Origin: Mesorhizobium sp. NFR06 | GTDB taxonomy: Bacteria > Pseudomonadota > Alphaproteobacteria > Rhizobiales > Rhizobiaceae | Length of the DNA stretch: 64,000 bases | Assembly (NCBI RefSeq): GCF_900115245.1 | Contig: NZ_FOVT01000003.1 | Coordinates: forward strand, 62,001 to 126,000 | Direction: 5' to 3' | Part shown: in pieces, positions 54,766 through 63,895 of the stretch | Layout of the letters: each line of letters begins with the position of its first letter | How positions within the stretch are numbered: the stretch's first letter is position 1 | The notes under the pieces: model-generated | Databases searched by the model: none | What the model saw: the letters and a program-made list of their open reading frames with translations, nothing else | Told to the model about the DNA's origin: nothing | Position numbers and translations under genes: made by a program

Positions 54766-55874
54766 TGGTTACCTCCCGTCGTGCCGCCCAGGGGGGCCGG
54801 CGCCGGCTGCGTTTTCGGCTGCAATGCCGGCAGCGGCAAGTAGGGCAGCACGCCCTGACCGTTGCCCTGCTCGACGACGACCTTGTTCGAGTCCTTCAGG
54901 ATCCTCTCCATGGTTTCGAGATAAAGGCGCTTGCGCGTGACGTCGGGCGCCTTGGCGTATTCGTTGTAGACGGAGATGAAGCGTTGCGCCTCGCCTTCCG
55001 CCTCCTGCACGACGCGGTTCTTGTAGGCGGCGGCATCTTCGCGGATCTGCGCCGCCTGGCCGCGCGCCTGCCCGAGCTTCTGGTTGGAGTACTGGTTGGC
55101 CTGCTCGACGAACTTGTCCTCGTCCTGCTCGGCGCGCTGCACCTCGTCGAAGGCATCGGCGACCTCACGCGGCGGCGCCGCGTCCTCGATCGAGATCGCG
55201 TTGACCTGGAGGCCGGTCTTGTAACCGTCGAGCGTCGTCTGGATGATCTCGCGCACCGCGGTTGCGATGCCCTGGCGATCGTCGCGGAAGATATCCTGCG
55301 CCGGGCGCCGGCCGACGACCTCGCGCATGGCGCTCTCGGCCACCTGGGTCACCATGCCGTCGGGATCGGAAACATCGAACAGATAGGCCTTGGGATCGGA
55401 GACCTGGTAGGCGACCGAGAACTGCACGTTGACGATGTTCTGATCGCCAGAAAGCATCAGCCCGGAGCCGCTGGTCGAGCCACCGCCGATGCTGACGAGC
55501 TGCTCGGAGATCTTGGCGGTCTCGACCGTTTCGATCGGCCACCAGTGGAAATGCAGGCCGGGCTGCGAAAGCTCGGTCTTTGGCTGGCCGAAGCGCAGCT
55601 CGACGGCAACCTCGTCGGGCTGCACCGTATAGATCGCCTTGAAGGCCCACAGCACGATGAGGGCAAGCGCAATCAGTCCGAGCACGGCCGGGCTTGCGCC
55701 GCCGCCGCCTGGAAGCGCGCGCCGCAGCCTGTCCTGGCCACGACGGATGATATCTTCAAGATCGGGAGGCGAACCCTGCGGGCCGCTCGGCCCTTTCGGT
55801 CCCTGCCCCCAGGGCCCCTGATTGCCGCCGCCGCCCCATGGGCCGCCGCCGCCGCTCTTGTCGTTCCAGGGCAT
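54762..55874 (-). CDS. hflK: HflK, FtsH protease modulator
   Basis: HflK is the partner of HflC in the FtsH-modulating complex. The protein (370 residues) has a Gly/Pro/Trp-rich N-terminal tail (MPWNDKSGGGGPWGGGG), a membrane helix near 75-95 (VLGLIALALIVLWAF), the SPFH domain starting YTVQPDEVAVELRFG, and a helical C terminus. The frame opens at 56255, but the ATG at 55874 has a GAAAGGA site and begins with the conserved MPWN, so it is the start. Confidence 0.94.
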   Translation of the reverse strand: MPWNDKSGGGGPWGGGGNQGPWGQGPKGPSGPQGSPPDLEDIIRRGQDRLRRALPGGGGASPAVLGLIALALIVLWAFKAIYTVQPDEVAVELRFGQPKTELSQPGLHFHWWPIETVETAKISEQLVSIGGGSTSGSGLMLSGDQNIVNVQFSVAYQVSDPKAYLFDVSDPDGMVTQVAESAMREVVGRRPAQDIFRDDRQGIATAVREIIQTTLDGYKTGLQVNAISIEDAAPPREVADAFDEVQRAEQDEDKFVEQANQYSNQKLGQARGQAAQIREDAAAYKNRVVQEAEGEAQRFISVYNEYAKAPDVTRKRLYLETMERILKDSNKVVVEQGNGQGVLPYLPLPALQPKTQPAPAPLGGTTGGNQ

Positions 55875-55922
55875 GAATGTCCTTTCGCTTCGGTTCCCTC
55901 GGGCCTTGCGGCGCAATCCTAA

Positions 55923-55970
55923 CGCAAGACCCGGAAAACCCATATCGGTTTTCGAAAAGGAATCGTGCGC
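55923..55970. repeat. Degenerate intergenic palindrome
   Basis: A weaker member of the GCATGATC family: GCAAGACCCGGAAAACCC followed by CGGTTTTCGAAAAGG and AATCGTGCG. The central CGGAAAA / TTTTCG arms are kept while the outer arms have drifted. It lies upstream of hflK; the rest of 55875-56121 shows nothing I recognise. Confidence 0.5.
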
Positions 55971-56121
55971 CAAAATCAAAGTTTTACAGCGGCCTCTTGC
56001 GCGCCCGGTGGGACGCGCGCCGACGTAACATCGTTCTTCTATAGGGACGCCTTGGCCCGCTTTCAACGCGATGTGCCACCGCCACCGTGCGATTTGGATC
56101 GGTAGCGACCCTTTGTCGTCG

Positions 56122-56640
56122 TCAATGATCGTCGCGGCGGCGCTCGTACACCGTATAGCGGGTGGCGTGGCTGTCCTTCTCGCCAGCAGGAAAATCCTCG
56201 GCGCTGACGACCCGCCAGATGCTTGGGTCGATCGGCGGGAAATGCGCATCGCCATCGACTATGGCGAGCACATGCGTGACATGCAGGCGGTCGGCGACCG
56301 GCAGGGCCTGCGCATAGATCTCGCCGCCGCCGACCACGCAGATCTCATCGACGCCCGCCATGCAGCGGCCGCGCGCCTTGGCCAGCGTGATCGCGTCACC
56401 CAGCGAATGGGCCACCTCGATGCCTTCGGCGCGCCAGGCTTTGTCGCGCGTCACCACGATGTTGAGCCGGCCGGGCAGCGGCCGGCCGATGCCTTCGTAG
56501 GTCTTGCGGCCCATGATGATCGGTTTGCCCATCGTGTCGGCCTTGAAGCGCTTGAGATCGGTGGAAAGCCGCCACGGCAGGCCGCCTTCGCGTCCGATCA
56601 CGCCGTTTTCGGCAATGGCGACATAGATCGCGATATCCAT
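56122..56640 (-). CDS. folA: Dihydrofolate reductase
   Basis: DHFR reduces dihydrofolate with NADPH. The 172-residue enzyme has the N-terminal IAIYVAIAENGVIGREGGLPWRL loop, the Asp in STDLKRFKADT, the MGRKTYEGIGRPLPGR cofactor motif and VVGGGEIYAQALP. It follows the DUF4424 gene with a one-base overlap (TGATG) and precedes hflK in the transcription direction. In many relatives thyA is directly upstream; here thyA is at 62067. Confidence 0.95.
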   Translation of the reverse strand: MDIAIYVAIAENGVIGREGGLPWRLSTDLKRFKADTMGKPIIMGRKTYEGIGRPLPGRLNIVVTRDKAWRAEGIEVAHSLGDAITLAKARGRCMAGVDEICVVGGGEIYAQALPVADRLHVTHVLAIVDGDAHFPPIDPSIWRVVSAEDFPAGEKDSHATRYTVYERRRDDH

Positions 56641-57659
56641 CAGCCGCCGTTCCCATCCTTGTCCGAAGGCCGGAGCAGCAGGATGTCGATGTCGTGCTCT
56701 GGATAAAAATCCTTGGCCGTCATCTCGAACGTCGTCGGGCCGACCTTGCGGACATTGTCGCCGCAGAAGGACACCAAATTGTCGGCGCTGCCCTTGTCTA
56801 TGGTCAGCTTGAAGTTGCCGATGGTGCCGGCCGCCCAGTTGCCGCCCGTGGTCAGGATATAGGCGATGCGGCTCTCATAATATTTCGGATAGCCGTCCGG
56901 ACTTGCCTTGGCTGCCTTGCGCACCGCATTCGCGAACGCATCGTCCATGCAGTAGCGGGTCTTGTAGGTATCGTATTGCGGGTGCTGGAACTGGCCATCG
57001 TAGAAGAAGCTGACCGAGGACGTGCCGCCGACGCTCGGCTTGTAACGATGCGAGACGTGGACTTCCTTGTTGGCCGGGAAGGCCGAGCGCCACCAATAGG
57101 TCGAGCGCAACTGCCAGAACGGCGTGTAGGAAAGCGTGGCGCCTTGTCCGTTGTCCGCTTCCGGATCCTCGATGATGATACCGCGGTTCTCCCAGTCCGC
57201 GGCAACCGCCCCGGGCAATTTCGCCAACGCCGCCTTGGCGGCATCGCCGAACGGATTGAACGGCACATTCTGCGCTTTCAGGTCGGCGCTGATGTCGATA
57301 CCCAGCGCGAACACCTTCTGTTCGAGCTGCGGCTTGGCCGCGACGCCATCGACGGTCACCTCGAAGCCGAGGAAATTGTCGCTCTGGTTCTCCGGGATCG
57401 CCGGCATTTCTTCGGGATCGCCTGAAATGTCGGGCATCGGGAAGGCGACGATCGCATCGACATCCTTGTCGGTGTTGTTGCGGAACACATAGTCGACCGT
57501 CACCTTTTCGGGTGAGATGAAAAGGTCCTCGCTTTGCATGGCAACGGCGTCGCTGCGCGACAGGATCAGGCCGCCGGTGCCGAGCTCGGCGACGGAATCA
57601 TTGGCGAAGGCCGGCGCGGCCATCACTGCCAGCGCTGCGGTCAGTACGGTGCGCAACAT
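56640..57659 (-). CDS. DUF4424 secreted protein
   Basis: This 339-residue protein has a good signal peptide (LRTVLTAALAVMAAPAFAN, cleavage near residue 19-20) and then a single long domain matching DUF4424: NDSVAELGTGGLILSRSDAVAMQSEDL near the start, NTDKDVDAIVAFPMPDI, and WWRSAFPANKEVHVSHRY in the middle. It is presumed periplasmic. The function is unknown. It is coupled to folA by a one-base overlap, which does not suggest a biochemical link. Confidence 0.85.
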   Translation of the reverse strand: MLRTVLTAALAVMAAPAFANDSVAELGTGGLILSRSDAVAMQSEDLFISPEKVTVDYVFRNNTDKDVDAIVAFPMPDISGDPEEMPAIPENQSDNFLGFEVTVDGVAAKPQLEQKVFALGIDISADLKAQNVPFNPFGDAAKAALAKLPGAVAADWENRGIIIEDPEADNGQGATLSYTPFWQLRSTYWWRSAFPANKEVHVSHRYKPSVGGTSSVSFFYDGQFQHPQYDTYKTRYCMDDAFANAVRKAAKASPDGYPKYYESRIAYILTTGGNWAAGTIGNFKLTIDKGSADNLVSFCGDNVRKVGPTTFEMTAKDFYPEHDIDILLLRPSDKDGNGG

Positions 57660-57798
57660 GGCCCCCCCTCTCTGCGGCGTTACCGGGATTGGCCGGATGC
57701 GCCCTTCATCTACCTGTTTCAGTGTGGCGTTTCAAAGCCCTTCCTCGCCGTTGCTGTGACTTCTGGACACCGCGCTGCCGATCGGGCAGGAGATCGCC

Positions 57799-58560
57799 AT
57801 GCGCAAGCTTCTCGTTATCGGCATCGGTGCCGGCAATCCCGACCATATGACGGTCCAGGCCATCAACGGCCTGAACCGCGCAGATGTGCTGTTCATTCCC
57901 GACAAGGGAGCCAAGAAGAACGATCTCGCGGATCTGCGCCGGCAGATCTGCGACCGCTTCGTGACCAATCCCAAATCGCGACGGGTCGAGTTCGACGTGC
58001 CGGTTCGCGCCGAGCCGACGTCGTCCTATCGCGTCACCGTCGACGACTGGCACGAAGCGATTGCCGAAATCTATGAGGCCCTGATCCGCGACGAGCTTGC
58101 CGGGGACGGCTGCGGCGCATTCCTGATCTGGGGCGACCCGTCACTCTACGATAGCGCGTTGCGCATCCTCGAACGCGTGCGGGTCAGGGGCAATGTGGGC
58201 TTCGAGCTCGAAGTCATTCCAGGCATCACCGCGATCCAGGCGCTCGCCGCCGCCCATGCGACCGCGCTCAACCGCATCGGCGATTCGATCCTGGTCACAA
58301 CCGGCCGGCGGCTGACGGAGGAAGGCCTGCCTGCCAATGCCGGCACAACGGTGGTCATGCTCGACGGCAAATGCGCCTTCAACACGCTCACCGACAAGGA
58401 TGTCTTCATCCAGTGGGGCGCCTATCTCGGCACGCCCGACGAAATCATCATTTCCGGCCAGTTGGGCGATGTCGGCGCCGAAATCGAAAAAGTCCGCGAG
58501 GAAGCCCGGCGAAACAAGGGCTGGATAATGGACACCTATCTGCTGCGAAAGCCAGGATAG
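57799..58560 (+). CDS. cobF: Precorrin-6A synthase (deacetylating)
   Basis: CobF methylates C-1 of precorrin-5 with SAM and releases acetate in aerobic cobalamin synthesis. The 253-residue protein has the tetrapyrrole methylase N terminus (KLLVIGIGAGNPDHMTVQAINGLNRADVLF) and WGDPSLYDSALRILER, and ends at family length. It is divergent from DUF4424 and not in a cobalamin cluster. Only cobT (window start) is another cobalamin gene seen here. No cobalamin riboswitch is seen in the 139 bases upstream. Confidence 0.93.
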   Translation: MRKLLVIGIGAGNPDHMTVQAINGLNRADVLFIPDKGAKKNDLADLRRQICDRFVTNPKSRRVEFDVPVRAEPTSSYRVTVDDWHEAIAEIYEALIRDELAGDGCGAFLIWGDPSLYDSALRILERVRVRGNVGFELEVIPGITAIQALAAAHATALNRIGDSILVTTGRRLTEEGLPANAGTTVVMLDGKCAFNTLTDKDVFIQWGAYLGTPDEIIISGQLGDVGAEIEKVREEARRNKGWIMDTYLLRKPG

Positions 58561-58564
58561 GCAG

Positions 58565-58942
<378 letters not shown>

Positions 58943-58988
58943 GTCCTATCCTCCGCGATCACGGCGAGTTTAACCGTTCTGCGATCAT

Positions 58989-59015
58989 ATCGCTATTCCA
59001 AAACAACATAGCGAT
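58989..59015. promoter_or_regulatory. ModE-like box upstream of modE
   Basis: Perfect eight-base arms ATCGCTAT (58989-58996) and ATAGCGAT (59008-59015) with an 11-base spacer resemble the ModE consensus (ATCGCTATATA...TATATAACGAT). The box lies between modC and modE, so modE probably has its own regulated promoter. Confidence 0.7.
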
Positions 59016-59027
59016 GCGGCTCTTCCG

Positions 59028-60140
59028 TCATCCGTCGGCGTCGACCGGCAGTCCGGCCCAGGTCGTCTCACTGTCGAAACTCACGGTCTTGACCACCGCG
59101 AAGACCTTGCGACCGAGCGCAAGGCGCAGAGTGTGCTTTGACTGTTCGGTGATGCGCGCCAGCACGGTCGCGCCATTGCAATCGACGGCGATCTCCACCG
59201 TGGGCCCGATTCCCGGCCTGACGGCAGAAATCGTTCCCGCTAAAATATTGAGCGCGCTGAGGCCCGACGGCTGCTCGGTCGCAATCATGACGTCGCGGGC
59301 CCGGACACGCAGCCGTACCGAAGCTCCGACCGGATGCGCAAGGCGCGGCACACGGATTTCGCCGGCCCGCGAGGCAAGCACCGTCATGCCGAAAGCCTCG
59401 TCGTGGCGCAGCACCGTGGTGTCGAGCACCGCGCCGCCTTCGCTCCGCTCCTCCGCCGGCAATAGGTCGAGCCGCTGCATGATCGCCACGGTCGGGCCGG
59501 AGGCTGCGACCTTGCCCTGGGCAAGCACGACCACGTCGCTTGCCAGCCGCGCCACCTCGGCTACGGAATGGCTGACATAGACGATCGGGATTTTCGTCTC
59601 GTCGCGCAGCCGCTCGATATAGGGCAGGATCTCGGCCTTGCGCGCCTCGTCGAGCGAGGCGAGCGGCTCGTCCATCAACAAAAGTTTCGGGCTGGCAAGC
59701 AAGGCTCGGCCGATCGCGACACGCTGCCTTTCGCCACCCGACAGCTTGGCCGGCCGCCGGTCGAGGAGGTGACCGATGCCGAGCAGGTCGACCACCGCAT
59801 CCATTTTGGCGTAGCGCTCGGAAGATGGCGTGAACCAGCGGCCGTAGCGCAAGTTGCCGGTAACGCTCATATGCGGGAACAGCCGCGCATCCTGGAACAC
59901 CATGCCGATCCGCCGCTTGTGCATCGGCACGAAGATGCGCGCGGCTGTGTCGATCAGCACGCGCTCGTCAGCCACGATGCGGCCGTTGTCGGGACGGATC
60001 AGCCCGGCGATCAGGTTGATGAGCGTCGATTTGCCTGAGCCAGACGGCCCGAAAAGCGCCGTCAGCCGGCCGGCGCTTTCGAATTGGGCTTCAATGGCGA
60101 AATCACCGAGCCGATGATGAATATCGACCGCGAGCGTCAT
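59028..60140 (-). CDS. modC: Molybdate ABC transporter ATPase
   Basis: ModC powers molybdate import. The 370-residue protein has Walker [10 protein letters not shown] at about 31-39, signature LSGGERQRVAIGRAL, Walker B LLLMDEPLASLD and a C-terminal TOBE/Mop domain (LRVRARDVMIATEQPSGLSALNILAGTI) that binds oxyanion. Its ATG overlaps the modB stop by four bases. Confidence 0.96.
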   Translation of the reverse strand: MTLAVDIHHRLGDFAIEAQFESAGRLTALFGPSGSGKSTLINLIAGLIRPDNGRIVADERVLIDTAARIFVPMHKRRIGMVFQDARLFPHMSVTGNLRYGRWFTPSSERYAKMDAVVDLLGIGHLLDRRPAKLSGGERQRVAIGRALLASPKLLLMDEPLASLDEARKAEILPYIERLRDETKIPIVYVSHSVAEVARLASDVVVLAQGKVAASGPTVAIMQRLDLLPAEERSEGGAVLDTTVLRHDEAFGMTVLASRAGEIRVPRLAHPVGASVRLRVRARDVMIATEQPSGLSALNILAGTISAVRPGIGPTVEIAVDCNGATVLARITEQSKHTLRLALGRKVFAVVKTVSFDSETTWAGLPVDADG

Positions 60141-60841
60141 TCGATGTCCATCCGCCGGCCGACGCGCCGCGCCAGCACTTCCGACGCGACCAGCGCGACC
60201 ATCGAGATGGCGATCGAAATCAGCGTCAGCCTGAGCGCGCCTTCATCGCCGCCCGGCACCTGCGTGAAGGTGTAGATCGCCGAGGGCAGTGTCTGCGTTT
60301 CGTTGGGAATGTTGGAGACGAAGGTGATGGTGGCGCCGAACTCGCCCATCGCCTTGGCAAAGGAAAGGATAGCGCCGGCGATCAGGCCGGGCAGGATCAG
60401 CGGCAGCGTAATGGTGGCGAACACCCAGAGCGGATTGGCGCCGAGCGTGCCGGCGGCGGCCTCCATCCTGCGGTCGACCGCCTCGATCGATAGCCGGATC
60501 GCCCGCACCATCAGCGGAAAACCCATGACGCCGCAGGCCAATGCCGCGCCGGTCCAGCGGAACGACAAGACGATGCCGAAATGCTCGGCGAGGAGGACAC
60601 CGGCCGGCCCACGCCGGCCGAAGGCGAGCAACAGCAGATAGCCGGTCACCACCGGCGGCAGGATCAGCGGCAGGTGCACCAGCCCATTGAGAAGGGTCTT
60701 GCCCCAGAAGCGCCCCCTGGCCAGCAGGAGCGCGAGCAGAATGCCGGGCGGCAGGCTGGCGATCATCGCCACCGTTGCCACCTTGATGGACAACCGGACC
60801 GCATTCCATTCGTCGGGCGTTAGGTCCAGCAGCCAGGTCAT
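60137..60841 (-). CDS. modB: Molybdate ABC transporter permease
   Basis: ModB is the membrane subunit of the molybdate importer (234 residues). It has about five hydrophobic segments and a permease EAA-like loop (AAAGTLGANPLWVFATITLPL). Its FVSNIPNETQTLPSAIYTF segment is typical of ModB. It starts 19 bases after modA and overlaps modC. Confidence 0.95.
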   Translation of the reverse strand: MTWLLDLTPDEWNAVRLSIKVATVAMIASLPPGILLALLLARGRFWGKTLLNGLVHLPLILPPVVTGYLLLLAFGRRGPAGVLLAEHFGIVLSFRWTGAALACGVMGFPLMVRAIRLSIEAVDRRMEAAAGTLGANPLWVFATITLPLILPGLIAGAILSFAKAMGEFGATITFVSNIPNETQTLPSAIYTFTQVPGGDEGALRLTLISIAISMVALVASEVLARRVGRRMDIE

Positions 60842-60860
60842 GTGCGATGTCAGGTCTTTC

Positions 60861-61655
60861 TCAGTTGCTCGGCGCGAGCACCGTAAAACCCTGTTCCTTG
60901 AAGAGATCCGCCGCCTTGGCCGACTCGACGCACTTCAGGAACGCAGTCGTGTCCTTGTCCTTCGAATCGGCGGTCTGGGCAATCGGGTAGATGATCGGCG
61001 GATGCGAATCCTCAGGGAAGGTACCGACGATCTTGACGCCCTTGTCGGCATGCGCGTCGGTGGCATAGACGATGCCAAGCGGTGCTTCGCCTGTCGACAC
61101 CAGCTTCAGCGCAGCGCGAACATTCTCGGCCTGCGCGACCTTGCCCTCGACGGACGACCAGACGCCCAGCGATTCCAGCGCCGCCTTGCCATATTTGCCG
61201 GCCGGCACGGCCTTGACATCGCCCATGGCGAGCCTGCCGTCGCCGATGAGCTTGGTGAGATCGAAGCCTTTCTCGACCTTGACCTCGACAGTGGAATCCT
61301 TCGGCGCCACCAGCACGATCCGGTTGCCGAGCAGCTTCACTTCGGTGTCTGGTTGGGTCAACTTCTTGTCGGAGAGATACTTCATCCAGTCAAGGTCGGC
61401 CGAAACGAAGACGTCAGCCGGCGCGCCGGCTTCGATCTGCCTGGCCAGCGCCGAGCTTGCCGCATAGGAAATCGTCGCCGCTTCGCCGACCTCCGGCTCG
61501 CAGGCCTTGTTGACCGCGTCAAGCGCATCCTTGAGGCTGGCGGCGGCAAATACGATCACCTTGTCGTCGGCATGGGCCGCCGGCATGATGGCCATCAGCG
61601 TCGCCGTCAGGCCGCCAACGGCGATCGCCTTCAGTCCAAAAGCCTTGCCGGTCAT
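60861..61655 (-). CDS. modA: Molybdate-binding periplasmic protein
   Basis: ModA captures molybdate in the periplasm. The 264-residue protein has a signal peptide (KAIAVGGLTATLMAIMPAAHA, cleavage before DDKV) and the family motifs VFAAASLKDAL (oxyanion loop), ADVFVSADLDWMKYL and GIVYATDAH. The ATG at 61655 has a GGAGAG site; the longer frame to 61751 is rejected. First gene of modABC, with a ModE box 45 bases upstream. Confidence 0.96.
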   Translation of the reverse strand: MTGKAFGLKAIAVGGLTATLMAIMPAAHADDKVIVFAAASLKDALDAVNKACEPEVGEAATISYAASSALARQIEAGAPADVFVSADLDWMKYLSDKKLTQPDTEVKLLGNRIVLVAPKDSTVEVKVEKGFDLTKLIGDGRLAMGDVKAVPAGKYGKAALESLGVWSSVEGKVAQAENVRAALKLVSTGEAPLGIVYATDAHADKGVKIVGTFPEDSHPPIIYPIAQTADSKDKDTTAFLKCVESAKAADLFKEQGFTVLAPSN

Positions 61656-61699
61656 AAATCTCTCCAGGTTTGAAAATCGTTCGGCCCAAAGCCTCGAAC

Positions 61700-61723
61700 C
61701 GATATATCCGGATGAACATAACA
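61700..61723. promoter_or_regulatory. ModE box upstream of modA
   Basis: This 24-base site keeps the outer halves of the E. coli modA ModE site, CG-TATAT on the left and ACATAAC on the right, with the same spacing. It lies between modA and the divergent mop remnant, so it once could have controlled both. Confidence 0.7.
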
Positions 61724-61820
61724 AGGGAAGGTGTTTCGCGTGCCGTAGCATTGTGCGCCGGGCTTGACCTCAGCCTACGACGAATGCGAAACGGCACGTC
61801 CGAGCACAACGGAGAGACGC

Positions 61821-62026
61821 ATGAAAATCGGCGCCCGCAACATTCTCAAAGGGTAAGGTTAGCGAGATCGTCATGGCATGCACCACCTTGCATGTCAGGA
61901 TCGACATTGGCGGCGGCGCCATCGTCCCAGCGTCGATCACCAACGAAGCGATCGCCGACCTGGCGCTCGATAAAGGCAGGCGAGCCTATGCCGTGATCAA
62001 GGCCTCGGATGGTCGGCATCGACTGA
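61821..62026 (+). pseudogene. mop: Molbindin (Mop) gene with two frameshifts
   Basis: The start is intact: GGAGAG site, then ATG encoding MKIGARNILKG. An extra base near 61851-61854 (GGGTAAGG) brings an in-frame stop. In the next frame the family sequence resumes (SEIVMACTTLHVRIDIGGGAIV to AYAVIKASD). A second shift, best explained by about five missing bases near 62010, separates the final VGID and TGA at 62024-62026. Mop proteins of about 70 residues bind molybdate in the cytoplasm. Two lesions argue for real decay rather than one sequencing error. Confidence 0.8.
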
Positions 62027-62066
62027 CCGGTACGTGGGCGGCAATTCCGCGGCCGAGGCCCGAGCT

Positions 62067-62861
62067 CTACACCGCGATCGGCGCCTTGATGTTGGCGTCC
62101 GCGAAATAGTTTTCGAGGCGGAAGTCCTCGAAACGGAAGGCGAAAAGATCCTTGATGTCGGGATTGATCCACATCGTCGGCAGCGCCTTGGGGGTGCGCC
62201 GCATCTGTTCGCGCGCCTGCTCGAAATGGTTCGCGTAAAGATGCGCGTCGCCGAGCGTGTGGACGAAGTCGCCGGGTTTCAGCCCGGTCACCTGCGCCAC
62301 CATCATGGTGAGCAAGGCGTAGGAAGCGATGTTGAACGGCACGCCGAGGAAAATGTCGGCGGAGCGCTGGTAGAGCTGGCAGGAAAGCCGGCCCTCCGAG
62401 ACATAGAACTGGAACAGGCAGTGGCAGGGCGGCAGCGCCATCGCCTCGACTTCGGCCGGGTTCCAGGCCGAGACGATCAGCCGGCGCGAATTGGGATTTT
62501 TGCGTATCTCTTTCAAAAGATTCGCAATCTGGTCGATCTCGCCGCCATGCCCGTCCGGCCATGAGCGCCACTGCTTGCCGTAGACCGGGCCGAGATCGCC
62601 GTTCTCGTCGGCCCATTCGTCCCAGATGCTGACACCGCGGTCGTTGAGATATTTGATGTTGGTGTCGCCGGCCAGGAACCACAACAGTTCGTGGATGATC
62701 GACTTCAGATGCAGCTTCTTGGTGGTCGTGACCGGGAAGCCGCGCGACAGGTCGAAGCGCATCTGGTAGCCGAACACCGAGCGCGTGCCGGTGCCGGTGC
62801 GGTCGCCGCGATCGACACCGCTTTCCAGCACATGCTTCAAAAGGTCGAGATATTGGCGCAT
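62067..62861 (-). CDS. thyA: Thymidylate synthase
   Basis: ThyA methylates dUMP to dTMP with methylene-tetrahydrofolate. The 264-residue enzyme (E. coli length) has the catalytic Cys146 in [12 protein letters not shown], the [10 protein letters not shown] segment with phosphate-binding Arg, and the LRRTPKALP region. The ATG at 62861 (MRQYLDLL) matches the usual N terminus; the frame to 62888 is extra. It is separated from folA by the mod and cobF genes. Confidence 0.97.
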   Translation of the reverse strand: MRQYLDLLKHVLESGVDRGDRTGTGTRSVFGYQMRFDLSRGFPVTTTKKLHLKSIIHELLWFLAGDTNIKYLNDRGVSIWDEWADENGDLGPVYGKQWRSWPDGHGGEIDQIANLLKEIRKNPNSRRLIVSAWNPAEVEAMALPPCHCLFQFYVSEGRLSCQLYQRSADIFLGVPFNIASYALLTMMVAQVTGLKPGDFVHTLGDAHLYANHFEQAREQMRRTPKALPTMWINPDIKDLFAFRFEDFRLENYFADANIKAPIAV

Positions 62862-62998
62862 CGGCTTCGCCTCGATTCGGTCACGCAATCATACCCGACT
62901 GACGCCCGGTCGAACACCGTAAAGCGGATGCAGATGTGGACCGGGCGAAAGGCACACGGCGCCGGCACGGTATCGTGCCGGCCCCGGGTAGCCGAGCT

Positions 62999-63310
62999 TC
63001 AGAGTGAACCGAGTTTGCCGAGGTCCTTGGCAACCAGGTAATAGAACGTCACGCGGCTCTTGGTGTTGTCCGCCTGCATAGCCTTGCAGGTCTTCTCGAT
63101 CGAGGCGTTGGCCTTCGCGGCATCCGAGATGCCGAGCTTCTTGCCGATCCAGTTCTCCCGCACGCGGTCGAGTTCTTTCGAGTCGGTGCAGGACACCAGC
63201 GAGGAATCGCGGTTCCGCAGCGCAATGCCCAGATGCTTGACGATCTTATCGACCGCTTCGGCGCTGGCGCCGGCATCGTATTTCTTCACATCCGCAAGAT
63301 AATCGGCCAT
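62999..63310 (-). CDS. DUF2853 family protein
   Basis: This 103-residue soluble protein begins MADYLADVKKYD and contains RVRENWIGKKLGI and the C-terminal RVTFYYLVAKDLGKL, matching DUF2853, a small helical family without known function. The ATG at 63310 follows a GGGGAAG site, and the longer frame to 63370 is rejected. It is upstream of thyA on the same strand with a gap of 137 bases. Confidence 0.85.
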   Translation of the reverse strand: MADYLADVKKYDAGASAEAVDKIVKHLGIALRNRDSSLVSCTDSKELDRVRENWIGKKLGISDAAKANASIEKTCKAMQADNTKSRVTFYYLVAKDLGKLGSL

Positions 63311-63514
63311 CAAACTTCCCCTCGTCGGCGCCACGGATCCGATCGATGAGGGTTGTGGCGCGGCGCGCAACCTGTGCGCTAGGTCAGAGACTCCTCATCG
63401 CAGGCGCGAGCTTTGATTGACTAAGGGCGCAAGTCAACCCTTGGCTGTACGGATTGGCATAACCGGATAAGCGCCGGTTTGGCCTTTCTTTTTCCGTTAT
63501 CGCTCCCTATATTC

Positions 63515-63838
63515 GCTTCGTCGGCTTGACCGACTATGGCGATAAACAGGCGATGTAATAAGCCGTTCGGACCCGGGGGCGGTACCCGGCGCCTCCACCA
63601 AAAACCGCTCTTGCTGACGGAGCGGCTTTTGCTGGGGGCGAAATAGGATCGACGAAGGTGTAAAGATCGTACTTTTGCCCGGCATTGTACCACCGTCATC
63701 GGGCTAAACTTATAGTTGCCAACGACAACTATGCGGAAGCTCGTCTCGCTGCTTAATGCGGCGCGAACGCTTCAAATCAAGTCCTAGAGGTTCGCACTTC
63801 TAGGCGGGGTTCGGAGGTACCTGGCAACAGAAACCTCC
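63515..63838 (+). ncRNA. ssrA: Two-piece (circularly permuted) tmRNA
   Basis: The gene is permuted as in other alphaproteobacteria. The acceptor piece comes first and ends in CGCCTCCACCA at 63600, with a T arm CCGGG-GGCGGTA-CCCGG. A 33-base spacer with a CCGCTC/GAGCGG hairpin follows. The coding piece starts with GGGGGCG at 63634, which pairs with CGCCTCC to form the acceptor stem, then AAATAGGATCGACG like other tmRNA 5' ends. The tag frame 63718-63756 encodes ANDNYAEARLAA and stops. Hairpins CCTAGA/TCTAGG and GGAGGT/ACCTCC end the piece. Outer ends are approximate. Bases 63311-63514 upstream hold its promoter and nothing else recognised. Confidence 0.95.
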
Positions 63839-63895
63839 ACCTTCCCCCATTGCTTCTTCCCAGACCAACAGAACGGCCAAGGCTCGTGCGGCGCT

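Noticed and set aside
53650..54843. A long plus-strand frame opposite hflC
   Set aside because: It is an antisense shadow of hflC; the hflC frame has the SPFH motifs and operon coupling.
57660..57798. Possible cobalamin riboswitch before cobF
   Set aside because: I could not find the B12-box or the stem pattern in the 139-base gap, and none was seen near cobT in the visible part.
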